Below, piece after piece: positions 28,888 to 39,346 of a DNA stretch of 64,000 bases. The position numbers and the translations under genes are program-made. Source of the DNA: an uncultured Chloroflexus sp. (lineage in GTDB: Bacteria > Chloroflexota > Chloroflexia > Chloroflexales > Chloroflexaceae). The stretch is taken from NCBI RefSeq assembly GCF_937129525.1, contig NZ_CAKZNK010000087.1, positions 1 to 64,000 of the forward strand, written 5' to 3'. Position 1 is the stretch's first letter, and each line of letters starts with the position of its first letter. The notes under the pieces were generated by a model. The model saw only the letters and a list, made by a program, of their open reading frames with translations. It did not search any database and was not told the DNA's origin.

Positions 28888-30390
28888 ATGGCGCTCCTGG
28901 TCATCTTACTTACGGTCGTTATCCTCACCGCCAGCATCGTGTACGTCCTGCTGCAAGATGCGCGCGCAACTGCCAATCGCCTCTTCGCCCTCTTCACCAG
29001 TGCCTCGCTCTTGCTCAGCAGCGCCGGCGCAGTGCGCTTCGCGAGCCGCGATCCGGCTGAGATCTGGCTGCTATCCGGTCTGCTCACAACATTACTGGCG
29101 ATCATTCACGGGTTGTTAGTCTGGCTGATCATGCTCCTGTTCATGCCACACCGGTATCGACAACCTTCGATCCGTTGGGCAGCATTCGCCCCCTATGCCA
29201 CCATGACTATCGTGTTAGGAGTAGACTGGTATGGCGGCATTGGCCTGATTGGGCGTGATGTGGCGCTCGCCGATTCGGGCCTTCTCGAATTTGTGCGCGG
29301 ACCGCTCTTCTGGCCGGTATTTACCCTCTATCTGATCGGGTGCGTCCTGGTGCCGTTGATCATATTGATCACGATTGCTGTGCGGCATCGCTCTGCGCGT
29401 GGGCCGGCGCTCTGGCTAACCGGCGGCGCATTCGCAACCTTTCTCACAGGGTATGTATTCCGCGAGGTCGGGCTGCCGGTCCTGACCTATGTCAGTCTCC
29501 TGCCACTCCACCTGTCATTCGGTTGGGTTACGCTCCGTTATGGTCTGTTCCGACCATCGCAGATTGCCTTACAGGCGGCGGTAGAAAACCTGCCCGATGG
29601 CATCCTGGTGCTTGACAACGAAAGAAATGTGCGTTTTGCCAATCGGGCCGGACAGCATTTGTTGTCGTTACCGCAAGGCAATCTTCAGCGCTTTGAGCAG
29701 GTCCTGGTTCAGCTCGGATTTCACGAACAAACGACCGCCACCGATCGAGAACAGGGAGTGCGGCGATTTCACCGCCGTGATGGCGATGAGCGAACGTTTC
29801 TGGTTACAGAGGTTGCTGTCGTCGATGAGCAGGGAAAGGCCAGTGTGGTAACGCTCCGCGATGTCACGATTGCCGAACGTCAGCAGGCCGAATTGCTCGC
29901 TTCGCGGGCGGCGCTAGCTGAGCGGACAGTCGAACTCGAGCACTCGCTGGAAGAGATTCGGCAGCGCGATGCCCTGATTACCCGCCTGACCTTGCCGCTG
30001 ATTCCGTTGACCGAAACCGCGCTGGTCGTCCCCCTGATCGGCGCTTTCGATCAAGCTCGTTGTCAGGCCCTGATCCATCTCGTACTCAACCAAATCGGTC
30101 AACGAAATGCGCAGACTCTTTTAATCGATCTGACCGGCCTGACCGTTTTCGATCAGACACTGGCGCACGCGCTACGCCAGCTCAGCAATGGCGCGCGCCT
30201 GATGGGAGCAACGATGGCATTGTGTGGCGTTCGCCCCGAAGTAGCTGAGGTCATGATCCAGACCGGCAATGCCTGGTCTGATGTGCGCCACTTCGCCACG
30301 TTGCAGGATGGTGTAATGGCATTGCTTGCGCCTGCAAGGCGAAACCAGATGAATGCTCAACGCCAGGATGCCGGCATCGAGCCTGCCTGA
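28888..30390 (+). CDS. Polytopic membrane PAS-STAS domain protein (RsbR-like regulator)
   Basis: N-terminal multi-TM region, PAS 'ENLPDGILVLDNERNVRFANRAG', C-terminal STAS 'TLLIDLTGLTVFDQTLAHALRQL'. Confidence 0.78.
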   Translation: MALLVILLTVVILTASIVYVLLQDARATANRLFALFTSASLLLSSAGAVRFASRDPAEIWLLSGLLTTLLAIIHGLLVWLIMLLFMPHRYRQPSIRWAAFAPYATMTIVLGVDWYGGIGLIGRDVALADSGLLEFVRGPLFWPVFTLYLIGCVLVPLIILITIAVRHRSARGPALWLTGGAFATFLTGYVFREVGLPVLTYVSLLPLHLSFGWVTLRYGLFRPSQIALQAAVENLPDGILVLDNERNVRFANRAGQHLLSLPQGNLQRFEQVLVQLGFHEQTTATDREQGVRRFHRRDGDERTFLVTEVAVVDEQGKASVVTLRDVTIAERQQAELLASRAALAERTVELEHSLEEIRQRDALITRLTLPLIPLTETALVVPLIGAFDQARCQALIHLVLNQIGQRNAQTLLIDLTGLTVFDQTLAHALRQLSNGARLMGATMALCGVRPEVAEVMIQTGNAWSDVRHFATLQDGVMALLAPARRNQMNAQRQDAGIEPA

Positions 30391-30452
30391 GCGTAGCGAC
30401 GCAAGAGAGCAATTGACGCTTCACTCTATTTGCCGCTGCCACAGCAGTCGCC

Positions 30453-32069
30453 TCAGCCAGGTGATCGCCCTAAACCGGCCAGCGCCTGCGCCACCGTTAA
30501 CCAGCCTCGTCCCGGAAAGAGTTTGGCTACCTGCGACGAGAAGATCAGGCTGTTACCGAGCAGCTCAGTAGCCGGCCCTTCAACGACCACCTCCCCTTCA
30601 CCGAGCAATACAACCCGGTCGGCACAAGCGGCGGCCAGTTCGACATCGTGGGTCGCCATAACCACTGTGCGCCCTTCATCGCATAAACGACGCAAGATTG
30701 CCGTCAAATCCGCTTTGGCGTGATAATCCAGACCGCGCGTTGGTTCATCGAGCAGAATGAGCTGTGGATCGCCAACCAGTCCGGCGACCAGCGCAGCCCG
30801 CTGCGCTTCACCACCACTCAGGCTGCGCGGATACTGCAAACCCAGATGAGCAATGCCCAACCGGGTCAGAGCTTCGGTAATTGCGCTCACAGAAGGTCGC
30901 AGCCCACGCCCCCGCATGCTAAAAGCTATTTCGTCGTTGAGAGTGTCGTGAAAGAGCATACTGCGCGGATCTTGCGGCACATAGGCGATCCGGCGAGCCA
31001 GCTCTTCGACCGGGATCGGCGCAATATCGCGTCCCTCAATCTCAACCGTGCCAGTAACCGGGCGCGCCAGCCCGATCAGCGTTTTGAGCAGCGTGCTCTT
31101 GCCGCTCCCGTTACGCCCCATTAAAGCAACCAGCGCGCCGCGCGGCAGATCAAGGTTCACCCGGTAGAGTGCTTCATGCTGCCCATACTGCACAGTCACG
31201 TTCCGCAAGCGCGCCAACGGCGGCGCGCCAGCCCTTGCATTGGCAGTCGGTGTCGTCACTGGCAGATCATTGGGCACAAACCGCCGTCCTTCCTTGATCG
31301 TCAGCGGCAACGGTTCCCAACCTAATGCTGCGCCGAGGTGTTGCAGAGGCGGACGCAACTCAATCCGCGCCAGCACTTCCCGCGGCAGACCGAGTTCGAT
31401 CCGGCCACCCGGCGCCAGATAGAGCATACGGTCGGCGTATTGCACGACTCGTTCCAGGCGATGCTCACACAAGATCACGGTAATGCCGAGATCGGCATTG
31501 AGCTTTTGCAGCGCGGTCAAGACCTCTTCAGCGCCATGCGGATCAAGCTGACTGGTCGGCTCATCGAGCACTAATGCGCGTGGTTGCGCCGCCAGCGTAG
31601 CCGCAATTGCGACGCGCTGCTGCTCGCCACCACTGAGCGTGGCAACATGCCGATGGCGTAAATGAGCAATCGCCAGTTGATCGAGTACCTCTTCCACCCG
31701 CCGCCGCATCACTGCCGGCGGAACGCCTAAATTCTCCATGGCAAAGACGATCTCGTCTTCCACTCGTTCGACTACAAACTGGCTTTCCGGGTCTTGAACC
31801 ACGAAACCGACCAGGTTGGCCAGATCCCGCGGCTGGCAGGTCAACGTATCGCGACCCCATACACGCACTCGACCACTGAAACGACCGCCGTGGAAGTGGG
31901 GCACCAGACCGTTGAGCAGGCGTAAAAAAGTGCTCTTGCCAGCGCCGCTCGGCCCACAGACGAGCAAAAACTCACCCGGCGCGATCTGGAGGGTCACGTC
32001 ACGCAAGATTGGCGCCGCCGCGCCGGGATAGGTATAACTTACACGGTCGATGTCAATCATAAGCGCCAT
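30453..32069 (-). CDS. Double-ATPase ABC protein (ECF-type EcfA-EcfA' fusion)
   Basis: Two Walker A/LSGGE sets: 'GPSGAGKSTFLRL...LSGGEQQRVAIAA' and 'GRNGSGKSTLLKT...LSGGEAQRAALVA'. Confidence 0.88.
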   Translation of the reverse strand: MALMIDIDRVSYTYPGAAAPILRDVTLQIAPGEFLLVCGPSGAGKSTFLRLLNGLVPHFHGGRFSGRVRVWGRDTLTCQPRDLANLVGFVVQDPESQFVVERVEDEIVFAMENLGVPPAVMRRRVEEVLDQLAIAHLRHRHVATLSGGEQQRVAIAATLAAQPRALVLDEPTSQLDPHGAEEVLTALQKLNADLGITVILCEHRLERVVQYADRMLYLAPGGRIELGLPREVLARIELRPPLQHLGAALGWEPLPLTIKEGRRFVPNDLPVTTPTANARAGAPPLARLRNVTVQYGQHEALYRVNLDLPRGALVALMGRNGSGKSTLLKTLIGLARPVTGTVEIEGRDIAPIPVEELARRIAYVPQDPRSMLFHDTLNDEIAFSMRGRGLRPSVSAITEALTRLGIAHLGLQYPRSLSGGEAQRAALVAGLVGDPQLILLDEPTRGLDYHAKADLTAILRRLCDEGRTVVMATHDVELAAACADRVVLLGEGEVVVEGPATELLGNSLIFSSQVAKLFPGRGWLTVAQALAGLGRSPG

Positions 32070-32076
32070 TCTTTGA

Positions 32077-33276
32077 TCAGGCGAGCACTGCTCGCAGTCC
32101 GGCCAGCAACCGGTCGATGTCTGCCGGGCTATTGTACGCCTGAATCGAGATGCGGATCAACGGTTTCCCTTCCCAGATGAAGCATGGCACTTCCACGCGC
32201 CATTCACGCCAGAGCCGCGCCTGCACCTGGGTTGGATCGCATGGCGGCAATGGCAACGACCGCATCTGTACCCACCAGCCATTATCATCGGGTGTGAGCG
32301 GTGGCAAACCACTTAACGCTAACACGCACTGCGATGCTTCGCGTAACAATGCATGACAGGCCCGGCGCACTGACGGCCAATCGTTGTCCTGCTGAAATTC
32401 AATCGCCGCCGGAATGGTGAGTAACGCCGATGGTTCATCTGTCCCCATCCATTCATAATATGCCTGCAACGGGCGTCCTTCAGGATAGGCGAGAAAACTG
32501 CCCGACAGTGGTTCCGGCGGTTGCCAGCCCCAACTGACCACCAGCGGTTCAAGCATCGATTGCCATTCAGATCGCGCGTACAAAAACCCTGCCCCCTTGG
32601 GCGCGCACAACCACTTGTGGCAATTGCCGCCGTAAAAATCGGCGCCCAATGCAGTCAGATTCAGGTCGATCTGTCCGGGGGCATGGGCGCCGTCAATCAC
32701 GCTGATGATACCCGCTGCCCGGGCGCGACGACAGATTTCGGCCACCGGCATGATCAGCGCCGTTGGCGATGTGATGTGACTGAGCAAGATGACGCGAGTT
32801 CGCGGCGTAACACCCCGCCAGATCTGCGCTACAATCTCGTCAGGCGAGGTGACGGGCAATGTCACCGGGTGATTGACGTAGGTTGCCCCGCGCTGGTGGC
32901 AGACGTAGCGCCAGGCCCGTTCGATTGCGCCGTATTCGTGGGTAATCCCCAACACTTCATTTCCTGGTTGCAACGCAACCGAACGAGCGACAATATTAAG
33001 CGCATAAGTCACGTTGGGAACCAGCACCAGATCGTTAGCCGCCGCTCCCACAAATGTTGCCACCCGTTGCCGTGTCTGTCGGAGCAATTCGGATAAGCGG
33101 CGACCGAGAAACTCGACCGGCTGTGCCTCCAGCGCGCGTTGCCACTGTTGATAGACGGCAAATACCGGACGCGGACAGGCGCCGAAACTGCCATGGTTGA
33201 GAAAGGTCATATCGCGTCGGAGCAGAAACTGTTCGGCGAGCCTGGGGATGGGCAGTGATTCAGTGGTTGTAGTCAT
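32077..33276 (-). CDS. Class V aminotransferase (isopenicillin N epimerase-like)
   Basis: 'FLNHGSFGACPRPV', PLP lysine region 'YGGNCHKWLCAPKGAGFLY'. Confidence 0.88.
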   Translation of the reverse strand: MTTTTESLPIPRLAEQFLLRRDMTFLNHGSFGACPRPVFAVYQQWQRALEAQPVEFLGRRLSELLRQTRQRVATFVGAAANDLVLVPNVTYALNIVARSVALQPGNEVLGITHEYGAIERAWRYVCHQRGATYVNHPVTLPVTSPDEIVAQIWRGVTPRTRVILLSHITSPTALIMPVAEICRRARAAGIISVIDGAHAPGQIDLNLTALGADFYGGNCHKWLCAPKGAGFLYARSEWQSMLEPLVVSWGWQPPEPLSGSFLAYPEGRPLQAYYEWMGTDEPSALLTIPAAIEFQQDNDWPSVRRACHALLREASQCVLALSGLPPLTPDDNGWWVQMRSLPLPPCDPTQVQARLWREWRVEVPCFIWEGKPLIRISIQAYNSPADIDRLLAGLRAVLA

Positions 33277-34042
33277 ACCATCATTCCTTATCGGTGGAAC
33301 CTGACCGATACCATGTTCACCAGAAATGGCATCAGGTCAAGCGGTTTGATCTGGTCGCGATTGAACGTTCGGAAATTCCTTGACAGCATTGTTGTTTTGG
33401 TAGATACTGCCGACGGCGTATCTGGCGCCTGCACAATCAGGAGATGGCAAACTATTCCGCTGTGATCGTGTCAGGCGATATGGCTGCCTCACCGGTGGCG
33501 GCGCCGCAGAACGCGCGGGAAATGAACGCATTATAAGGTGTCGGCGTGAGATGATTTCCAACGAACCCTAACAGTCACCAGGCCGCTCCGGGCAACGCCG
33601 TGCCTGGGTATCACCAGGTCGTTGCTCACCGCGCAGAGAGGAAGGAACAGCGCGCAAACGATAACCGGGCACGGGCAGGTAACGAAGTATCCTCCCCACT
33701 GCCAGATGGGTAGACCGGAGCCGGCACACTGCTGAGCAAAGTGGCAGGCGCTGACGGCGCGCTACCACCAGTAGAATAATCCGCCCAGGATCAATACGCT
33801 GCGCATCACCATCGCCGGCAAATCATAGCGCACTACAGGCCAGGTCGCAATACCTGCCTGCAACGCAGTTCATCAACCTCCTGCAAGAGGGGATACATCT
33901 GCTGGAGCGTCAGCTCGCCGACAAGTAAGTTGAACCGGGCAGTCGCGCCGATGTGATTGTTAGCGCGAGGCATAGAACGCGCAACGACACCTGCTCTATC
34001 CGGTGCGTAGTCGGCGCAGAGTTCGTTTAAGGATGGAAGACA

Positions 34043-34609
34043 ATGTGGCTAATCGTCGGATTGGGCAATCCGGGAGAACGTTATGCGCGCACCCGCCACA
34101 ATATTGGCTTTCGCAGCGTTGAAACGCTGGCTGAACGGCATGGACTGACCTTTCGCAACCAGCGCGCAAACAGCGAGATTGCCGAAGGCAACATTCGCGG
34201 GCAACGAGTAGCTCTGGTCAAACCACAAACCTACATGAACCTGAGCGGGCAGGCTGTCGCTGCTTTGCGCGCCTGGTACAAAATCGATCCGGCGCGCGAG
34301 CTACTGGTCATTTACGACGATCTTGATCTCCCCTTTGCCAAACTGCGTCTGCGCGAACGGGGCAGCGCCGGCACTCACAACGGCATGCGCTCAATCGTCG
34401 CTCAACTGGGCACTACCGAATTTCCGCGGTTGCGGGTTGGTATCGGTCAACCGCCGGGCAAAATGGATGCTGCCGATTATGTGTTGAGCCGTTTCACGCC
34501 CGCAGAAGAAGCGATGTTGCCCGATCTGTTAACCCGGATCGCCGATGCAGTTGAGGTTGTCTTGAGTGAAGGGGTGATCACCGCAATGAACCGGTACAAT
34601 CCGTTGTAG
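34043..34609 (+). CDS. pth: Peptidyl-tRNA hydrolase
   Basis: 'LIVGLGNPGERYARTRHNIGF', 'KPQTYMNLSGQAV', 'GSAGTHNGMRSI'. Confidence 0.96.
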   Translation: MWLIVGLGNPGERYARTRHNIGFRSVETLAERHGLTFRNQRANSEIAEGNIRGQRVALVKPQTYMNLSGQAVAALRAWYKIDPARELLVIYDDLDLPFAKLRLRERGSAGTHNGMRSIVAQLGTTEFPRLRVGIGQPPGKMDAADYVLSRFTPAEEAMLPDLLTRIADAVEVVLSEGVITAMNRYNPL

Positions 34610-34696
34610 CGATTTTGTGCGATCAGGCGTTATCGGTTGGCAATCTGAGGTAGACTAACATAGGGAAGAACGAATTGGGCCTGATAAGGAGTCGTT

Positions 34697-35233
34697 ATGC
34701 CTCAAGAGTTAGCCACGTTAGCCGGCGGTTGTTTTTGGTGTCTTGAAGCAGTTTACGATCAGGTGATCGGCGTGCAGGATGTTGTATCCGGGTATATCGG
34801 CGGGCACGTCCCTAACCCTACGTATCGACAGGTCTGCGATGGCAACACCGGCCACGCCGAGGCAGTGCAGATCCGGTTTGATCCGGCTCAGATCAGCTAT
34901 CGTGAACTGCTCGAAATCTTCTTTAGCATTCACGACCCAACCACGCTCAATCGGCAAGGCGCCGATATTGGCACTCAGTATCGCTCGGCCATCTTCTACC
35001 ATTCAGACGAGCAACGACAGATTGCCGAACAACTGGTACGTGAACTGACCGAACAAAAGGTGTTCCGCGACCCGATCGTAACCGAAATCGTGCCGGCGAC
35101 CACCTTCTACCCCGCCGAAGATTACCACCAGGAGTATTTTGCCCGTAACCCTTACCAGCCCTACTGCCAGTTTGTGGTTGCGCCCAAAGTGGCGAAGTTC
35201 CGCAAGCTGTTTGCCGGGAAGGTGGCGCGCTAA
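34697..35233 (+). CDS. msrA: Peptide-methionine (S)-S-oxide reductase
   Basis: '[19 protein letters not shown]', '[11 protein letters not shown]', 'AEDYHQEYF'. Confidence 0.96.
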   Translation: MPQELATLAGGCFWCLEAVYDQVIGVQDVVSGYIGGHVPNPTYRQVCDGNTGHAEAVQIRFDPAQISYRELLEIFFSIHDPTTLNRQGADIGTQYRSAIFYHSDEQRQIAEQLVRELTEQKVFRDPIVTEIVPATTFYPAEDYHQEYFARNPYQPYCQFVVAPKVAKFRKLFAGKVAR

Positions 35234-35286
35234 ACCTCCTGGCTTGAAGGCGCAACACCTGAGCGCATAAGCACCTTGTTGCGCCT

Positions 35287-35859
35287 TCACTCTTGCGTTT
35301 CAGGGCGGTGTTCATTGCGCATAATCTGCACAAAACGCCAGCCGTACTCTACAAACGAAATACTGAACGGCACTAGCGCGGCGTAAAGCGCCGGCTTCCC
35401 CCAACGCGATCCTCCGGCAAGGTAGAGCAGCGCAACAATCGTCATCGCCAGCGTGGTCAACTTGCCGCTACTCTGCGCGGTAGTGATATGAGCTTTGCGG
35501 CGTAGCACAATCAACCCGGCCAGCAAAATACCGACATCGCGGAAGATGAGCAGCCCGGTTGCCCACCAGGGGAAACCGCGGGTGCGCGAAAGCATCACCG
35601 CTGCCGAGTCGATCAACACCTTATCGGCAATCGGATCGAGGATCTGCCCTAACTTTGAGACCTCGCCTCGCCGTCGCGCAATCGGCCCATCGAGCGCGTC
35701 GGTCAACATAGTGATTGCCAGTAACACCAATGCCCGCTTGCGGCGATCAGTGCGCTGCATGTAGTAGATCGTCGCCGGCAAGAGCAACAACCTGCTGATT
35801 GTGAGCAGATTTGAAGGGTAGAGAAACTCGCGTGGATCGATGAGGTCACGGAGCGCCAT
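35287..35859 (-). CDS. pgsA: CDP-diacylglycerol--glycerol-3-phosphate 3-phosphatidyltransferase family
   Basis: CDP-alcohol phosphatidyltransferase motif 'DALDGPIARRRGEVSKLGQILDPIADK'; start set to ATG 35859. Confidence 0.85.
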   Translation of the reverse strand: MALRDLIDPREFLYPSNLLTISRLLLLPATIYYMQRTDRRKRALVLLAITMLTDALDGPIARRRGEVSKLGQILDPIADKVLIDSAAVMLSRTRGFPWWATGLLIFRDVGILLAGLIVLRRKAHITTAQSSGKLTTLAMTIVALLYLAGGSRWGKPALYAALVPFSISFVEYGWRFVQIMRNEHRPETQE

Positions 35860-35869
35860 AACCTTCTCC

Positions 35870-36532
35870 TCACTCTTGCAACAATGGCGATGAGACCTGG
35901 CGAACCGCTTGCCCAAGGAGATGACCGAAGACCAGCGCTGCGTAGGCCGTTGTAAACAGCGCACCGATGACCAATCCGACTGCACCCATACCGGCGACAA
36001 CATTGCACAGGATCGAAAGCAACCACAACACCAGCCACTCAGCCGGATTGCGCTGGAACAATGACAGAACGCCGCCTATCTGCAAGGCGGATCCCACTGT
36101 GCCGGAGGCCACGTAATTTCCACTACCGACGATCAGCAAGACCTGAATGATGACTGAGAGAGGCAGAAGCAGAACGTTGAGACACAGCACAGTTACTACC
36201 AATATCCCAGCCGCCGTTTGATCGTTACCGGTTGCTACAACTACCGCGACTGCGAAACATACAAACAGACAGACAAGCAAAAAGACCGGCAGATAGTAGG
36301 TGATGGCGATAAGCGCCCCCTTCAGACCTTCACTAAACACTAAACCGAACTGATTGAGACGGGGCAGCGGACGATCATGACCACTGACGACTGCGCGGGC
36401 AACAAACAAGACACATCCCAGAGCGGCAATTTGCCCGATGACAGGCACCAATTGCAGCAATCCCACCACCAGGACAGGCTGCCACCAGTCAGGATCATCG
36501 AAAACAAAGCTAAAGGCGCGTGTGACATTCAT
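35870..36532 (-). CDS. DUF4013-like multi-TM membrane protein
   Basis: 'AFSFVFDDPDWWQPVLVVGLLQLVPVIGQIAALG'. Confidence 0.7.
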   Translation of the reverse strand: MNVTRAFSFVFDDPDWWQPVLVVGLLQLVPVIGQIAALGCVLFVARAVVSGHDRPLPRLNQFGLVFSEGLKGALIAITYYLPVFLLVCLFVCFAVAVVVATGNDQTAAGILVVTVLCLNVLLLPLSVIIQVLLIVGSGNYVASGTVGSALQIGGVLSLFQRNPAEWLVLWLLSILCNVVAGMGAVGLVIGALFTTAYAALVFGHLLGQAVRQVSSPLLQE

Positions 36533-36757
36533 TGAGGTGCTCCGGTTCTTGCTTGTTGCCTTAATCTGTGAAGGCTGGCGAATCTACCGGTTATCGGCGA
36601 CGAAGCAACCAGGTCGAGGCATCCCGACCAGGTAAACAGGCTCTGTCAAGCACAGCTTGCGCCGTGAAGCTGGCTCAACAGATCGGTCACTGAAAAGGAC
36701 GATCCAGACTACGCCAATGATCGCTTCCTGGCGTCAACTGTACCATAAGATAGCAGA

Positions 36758-37483
36758 TTATGCGCGCTGCGTCATCTGCGCCTGTCGTTCAGCAGCTACA
36801 TACAGTTGCGCGCCAACCAGTTGGGCGAAGACGCCGGCGCTGCATACCAGCCAGCCGGCCAATCCGATCACGACCAGTGGCGCATTGAACGTGATCAAAA
36901 GACCGGTCATAAGCGCCAGTAACGCTGCTGGCAGATAGGCGGCCAGGCTGGCCAGGCGAGCGCGCCAGAAGAAGATGCGGTAGGGCGCGCTCAAAGCCCG
37001 GCGAATCGTTTCGAAACTGAGCGCGCGTTCAATCTGGCCCTCTTCGGCAAACAGGAGCCGGCCAATCGGAGCCACCCCGATCATAAAGAAGCATAACCAG
37101 ACCAGCCCCATCAGGGCCAGGATAGTATTGATGACCGGCGCGAGCAATGCAGTTTGCGCTGCCAGCGCAAGGAACAGACCACTACAACCCAGGATAAGGC
37201 CGCCGATCATCAACGGCAGCAGAAAGAAGGCCAGATCGATCAGGAGGGCAAAAATTCCGGTCAACGCTCGCAGCGTCCAATCACGCCATGGCGGCAGAGG
37301 TAGCGGGTAACCACGGCGAGTATTATCATAACTCTCCATGATGAACCCAACTGCCAGCGGCAACCCGATGATCGTTATGGCCAGCGCGCCATGGAGCAGG
37401 CACTTACGCCACCAGGTTGGATCACGCCAGATCAGCTCAACCGCAGCGCGAAGCGTGGTAGGAGGAGGGAGCGGCGTATACAC
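36758..37483 (-). CDS. DUF4013-like multi-TM membrane protein (related to the preceding one)
   Basis: 'AAVELIWRDPTWWRKCLLHGALAITIIGLPLAVGFIMESYDNTRRG'. Confidence 0.65.
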   Translation of the reverse strand: MYTPLPPPTTLRAAVELIWRDPTWWRKCLLHGALAITIIGLPLAVGFIMESYDNTRRGYPLPLPPWRDWTLRALTGIFALLIDLAFFLLPLMIGGLILGCSGLFLALAAQTALLAPVINTILALMGLVWLCFFMIGVAPIGRLLFAEEGQIERALSFETIRRALSAPYRIFFWRARLASLAAYLPAALLALMTGLLITFNAPLVVIGLAGWLVCSAGVFAQLVGAQLYVAAERQAQMTQRA

Positions 37484-38670
37484 TACTCAGATTCCCCGGC
37501 CAGATAGCGGCGAAGTAGATCGAGCGCCGCTGTGCCGATAAACTCACGACCATCACCCGAGCGCAGATCGAAGGGACGGGTAAGCCGGCGTTCACCTCCC
37601 GGCGCCAGCAGGACGAAAGCGACCGGAGTGAAACCCTGCTCATCGTGCCCGCTAGCCGGTTGCACACCTAACCCCAGATGACTCTGCCAGCGGTCAGCAA
37701 CCGAGGCCGCGCCAGCCGCAGCCAGATCCGATGCTGCCAGCGCATCTGCCGGACGGTCAAGCGGATGGATTTCAACTCCGCGCAAATACTGCTCAATGTC
37801 AGGCGCGGCCAGCAGAGCGCGCAACACCGGCCCCTGGAGGATCCCTTCGTACAGCGCCAGCGTCAACTGCCGTTCCCGCAGGAGACGGGCCACCACGACC
37901 GGCAACTCCTCTGTGCCCAGCAGATAGGGGCCGAGCCGTTCACGAATGATCGCCTCGGTCTGCGCAATCATCGCCTCTGCTTCGGCCTGACTCTCGGCGC
38001 GAGCGCCGATGCGGAGTTCGTACCGCGCCCGCTTGGCCGAAATACCAACGGTTGGATTGGCCTGTTGCATCAGATCGGCGATCCGCTCACCGATGACACT
38101 CTCTCCCAGACCAACTGCATGCAGTGTGCGCACGAGAATGACCGTCGTGACCCCTCGCTCCTCACGCAGATACGGGATCACTACCGTCTCAAACAGATAG
38201 CGCATCTCACCCGGCACGCCAGGCAGAACGATCACCGTCCCGCGTTCATCCTCGATCAGGAAAGCCGGCGCAGTCCCGCGCGGATTGGGGATGACCCGCG
38301 CCCCCGCCGGCACATAGGCCTGACGCCGGTTACTTTCACTCATCGGACGATTCATCGCAGCGAAGCGGGCCGCAATCTGATCGAGCAATTCCTGATGAAA
38401 CTCAAGCGGACGGTTGAATACGGATGCCACCGCTTCGCGGGTAACATCATCGAGAGTTGGGCCAAGACCACCGGTACAGATAACCAGATCAGAGCGTTCC
38501 AGCGCCTCGCGCACTGCCGTCGCGATCCGCTCAACATTATCGCCCACCACTGTCTTGCGATAGACATTGACGCCAGCGGCAGCCAGTTGACCGGCCAGGT
38601 AAGCGCTGTTAGTATCAACTGTTACGCCCAGTAACAATTCTGAGCCGATCGCGATAATTTCGGCATCCAT
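37483..38670 (-). CDS. CinA family protein (MoCF domain with divergent C-terminal PncC-like region)
   Basis: 'MDAEIIAIGSELLLGVTVDTNSAYLAGQLAAAGVNVYRKTVVGDN', 'VICTGGLGPTLDDVTREAVA'. Confidence 0.85.
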   Translation of the reverse strand: MDAEIIAIGSELLLGVTVDTNSAYLAGQLAAAGVNVYRKTVVGDNVERIATAVREALERSDLVICTGGLGPTLDDVTREAVASVFNRPLEFHQELLDQIAARFAAMNRPMSESNRRQAYVPAGARVIPNPRGTAPAFLIEDERGTVIVLPGVPGEMRYLFETVVIPYLREERGVTTVILVRTLHAVGLGESVIGERIADLMQQANPTVGISAKRARYELRIGARAESQAEAEAMIAQTEAIIRERLGPYLLGTEELPVVVARLLRERQLTLALYEGILQGPVLRALLAAPDIEQYLRGVEIHPLDRPADALAASDLAAAGAASVADRWQSHLGLGVQPASGHDEQGFTPVAFVLLAPGGERRLTRPFDLRSGDGREFIGTAALDLLRRYLAGESE

Positions 38671-38809
38671 AGCTCATTCCTCTGGCGCACAAAGACACAG
38701 ACATGCTGTGCCACTCACAATGCCGAAACCGGGAGGATAACAGAGTAACTGGGCGGCGCGTAGAACGCTGCCCATTGCCTCTGAAACGCTGCGGTATCTG
38801 CGATTCACA

Positions 38810-39346
38810 TCATGCCAGCGGTTCTGATGGCGGCTGAGGTGGTTCGCTGATCCGTTTGCGATACTCGCGCCACAATTCTTGTTCACGCTGAGCAGCGGCG
38901 CGCTGCCCGGCAGCGATAGCAGCTCGCAATCGCTCGGCAAACGACTGCCGTGTTACTCCGGCCCGCGCCACGAGCGCCTGGCGAATATCGCCACCTGAAC
39001 GCGGATTGAGCAAGGCTACCGCAGCTACGCCGATAACGGCGCCAATCAGGACGCCGGCAATAAACGCGCCGGTTGCCGATGCGGTTTGGCGTTCGTGTTC
39101 GCGGCGTAACGCTGCAAGCAGGCGCTGCGCCGCTTCACGCTCAGCAGCCAGCGCCTCGAAGGTGGCGGCGCGTTCGGAATGGAGCGCTTCGGCGAACCGG
39201 CGCGCGACTTCGGCAATCGCATCGTTCTCAACGGTCATCGGGAACTCCTCAACTGCTGCGGGTGCGAATCTCTTCCAGAGCGCGGGCCAAAAATGCATCA
39301 ACCGGCATTGCGCCGAGATCTTCACCGGCCCGGGTGCGAACAGCAA
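38810..39346 (-). CDS. Hypothetical protein with one TM segment and coiled-coil (YtxH-like); real start probably internal
   Basis: 'TGAFIAGVLIGAVIGVAAVALLNPRSGGDIRQAL'; N-terminus overlaps thrS, likely start near 39238. Confidence 0.55.
   Translation of the reverse strand: MLFAPGPVKISAQCRLMHFWPALWKRFAPAAVEEFPMTVENDAIAEVARRFAEALHSERAATFEALAAEREAAQRLLAALRREHERQTASATGAFIAGVLIGAVIGVAAVALLNPRSGGDIRQALVARAGVTRQSFAERLRAAIAAGQRAAAQREQELWREYRKRISEPPQPPSEPLA

Noticed and set aside
33290-34040. Candidate pseudogene or small RNA in the ~750 bp gap before pth
   Set aside because: Only short unlinked ORFs; one stretch reads protein-like on the minus strand but I could not connect it to a family.
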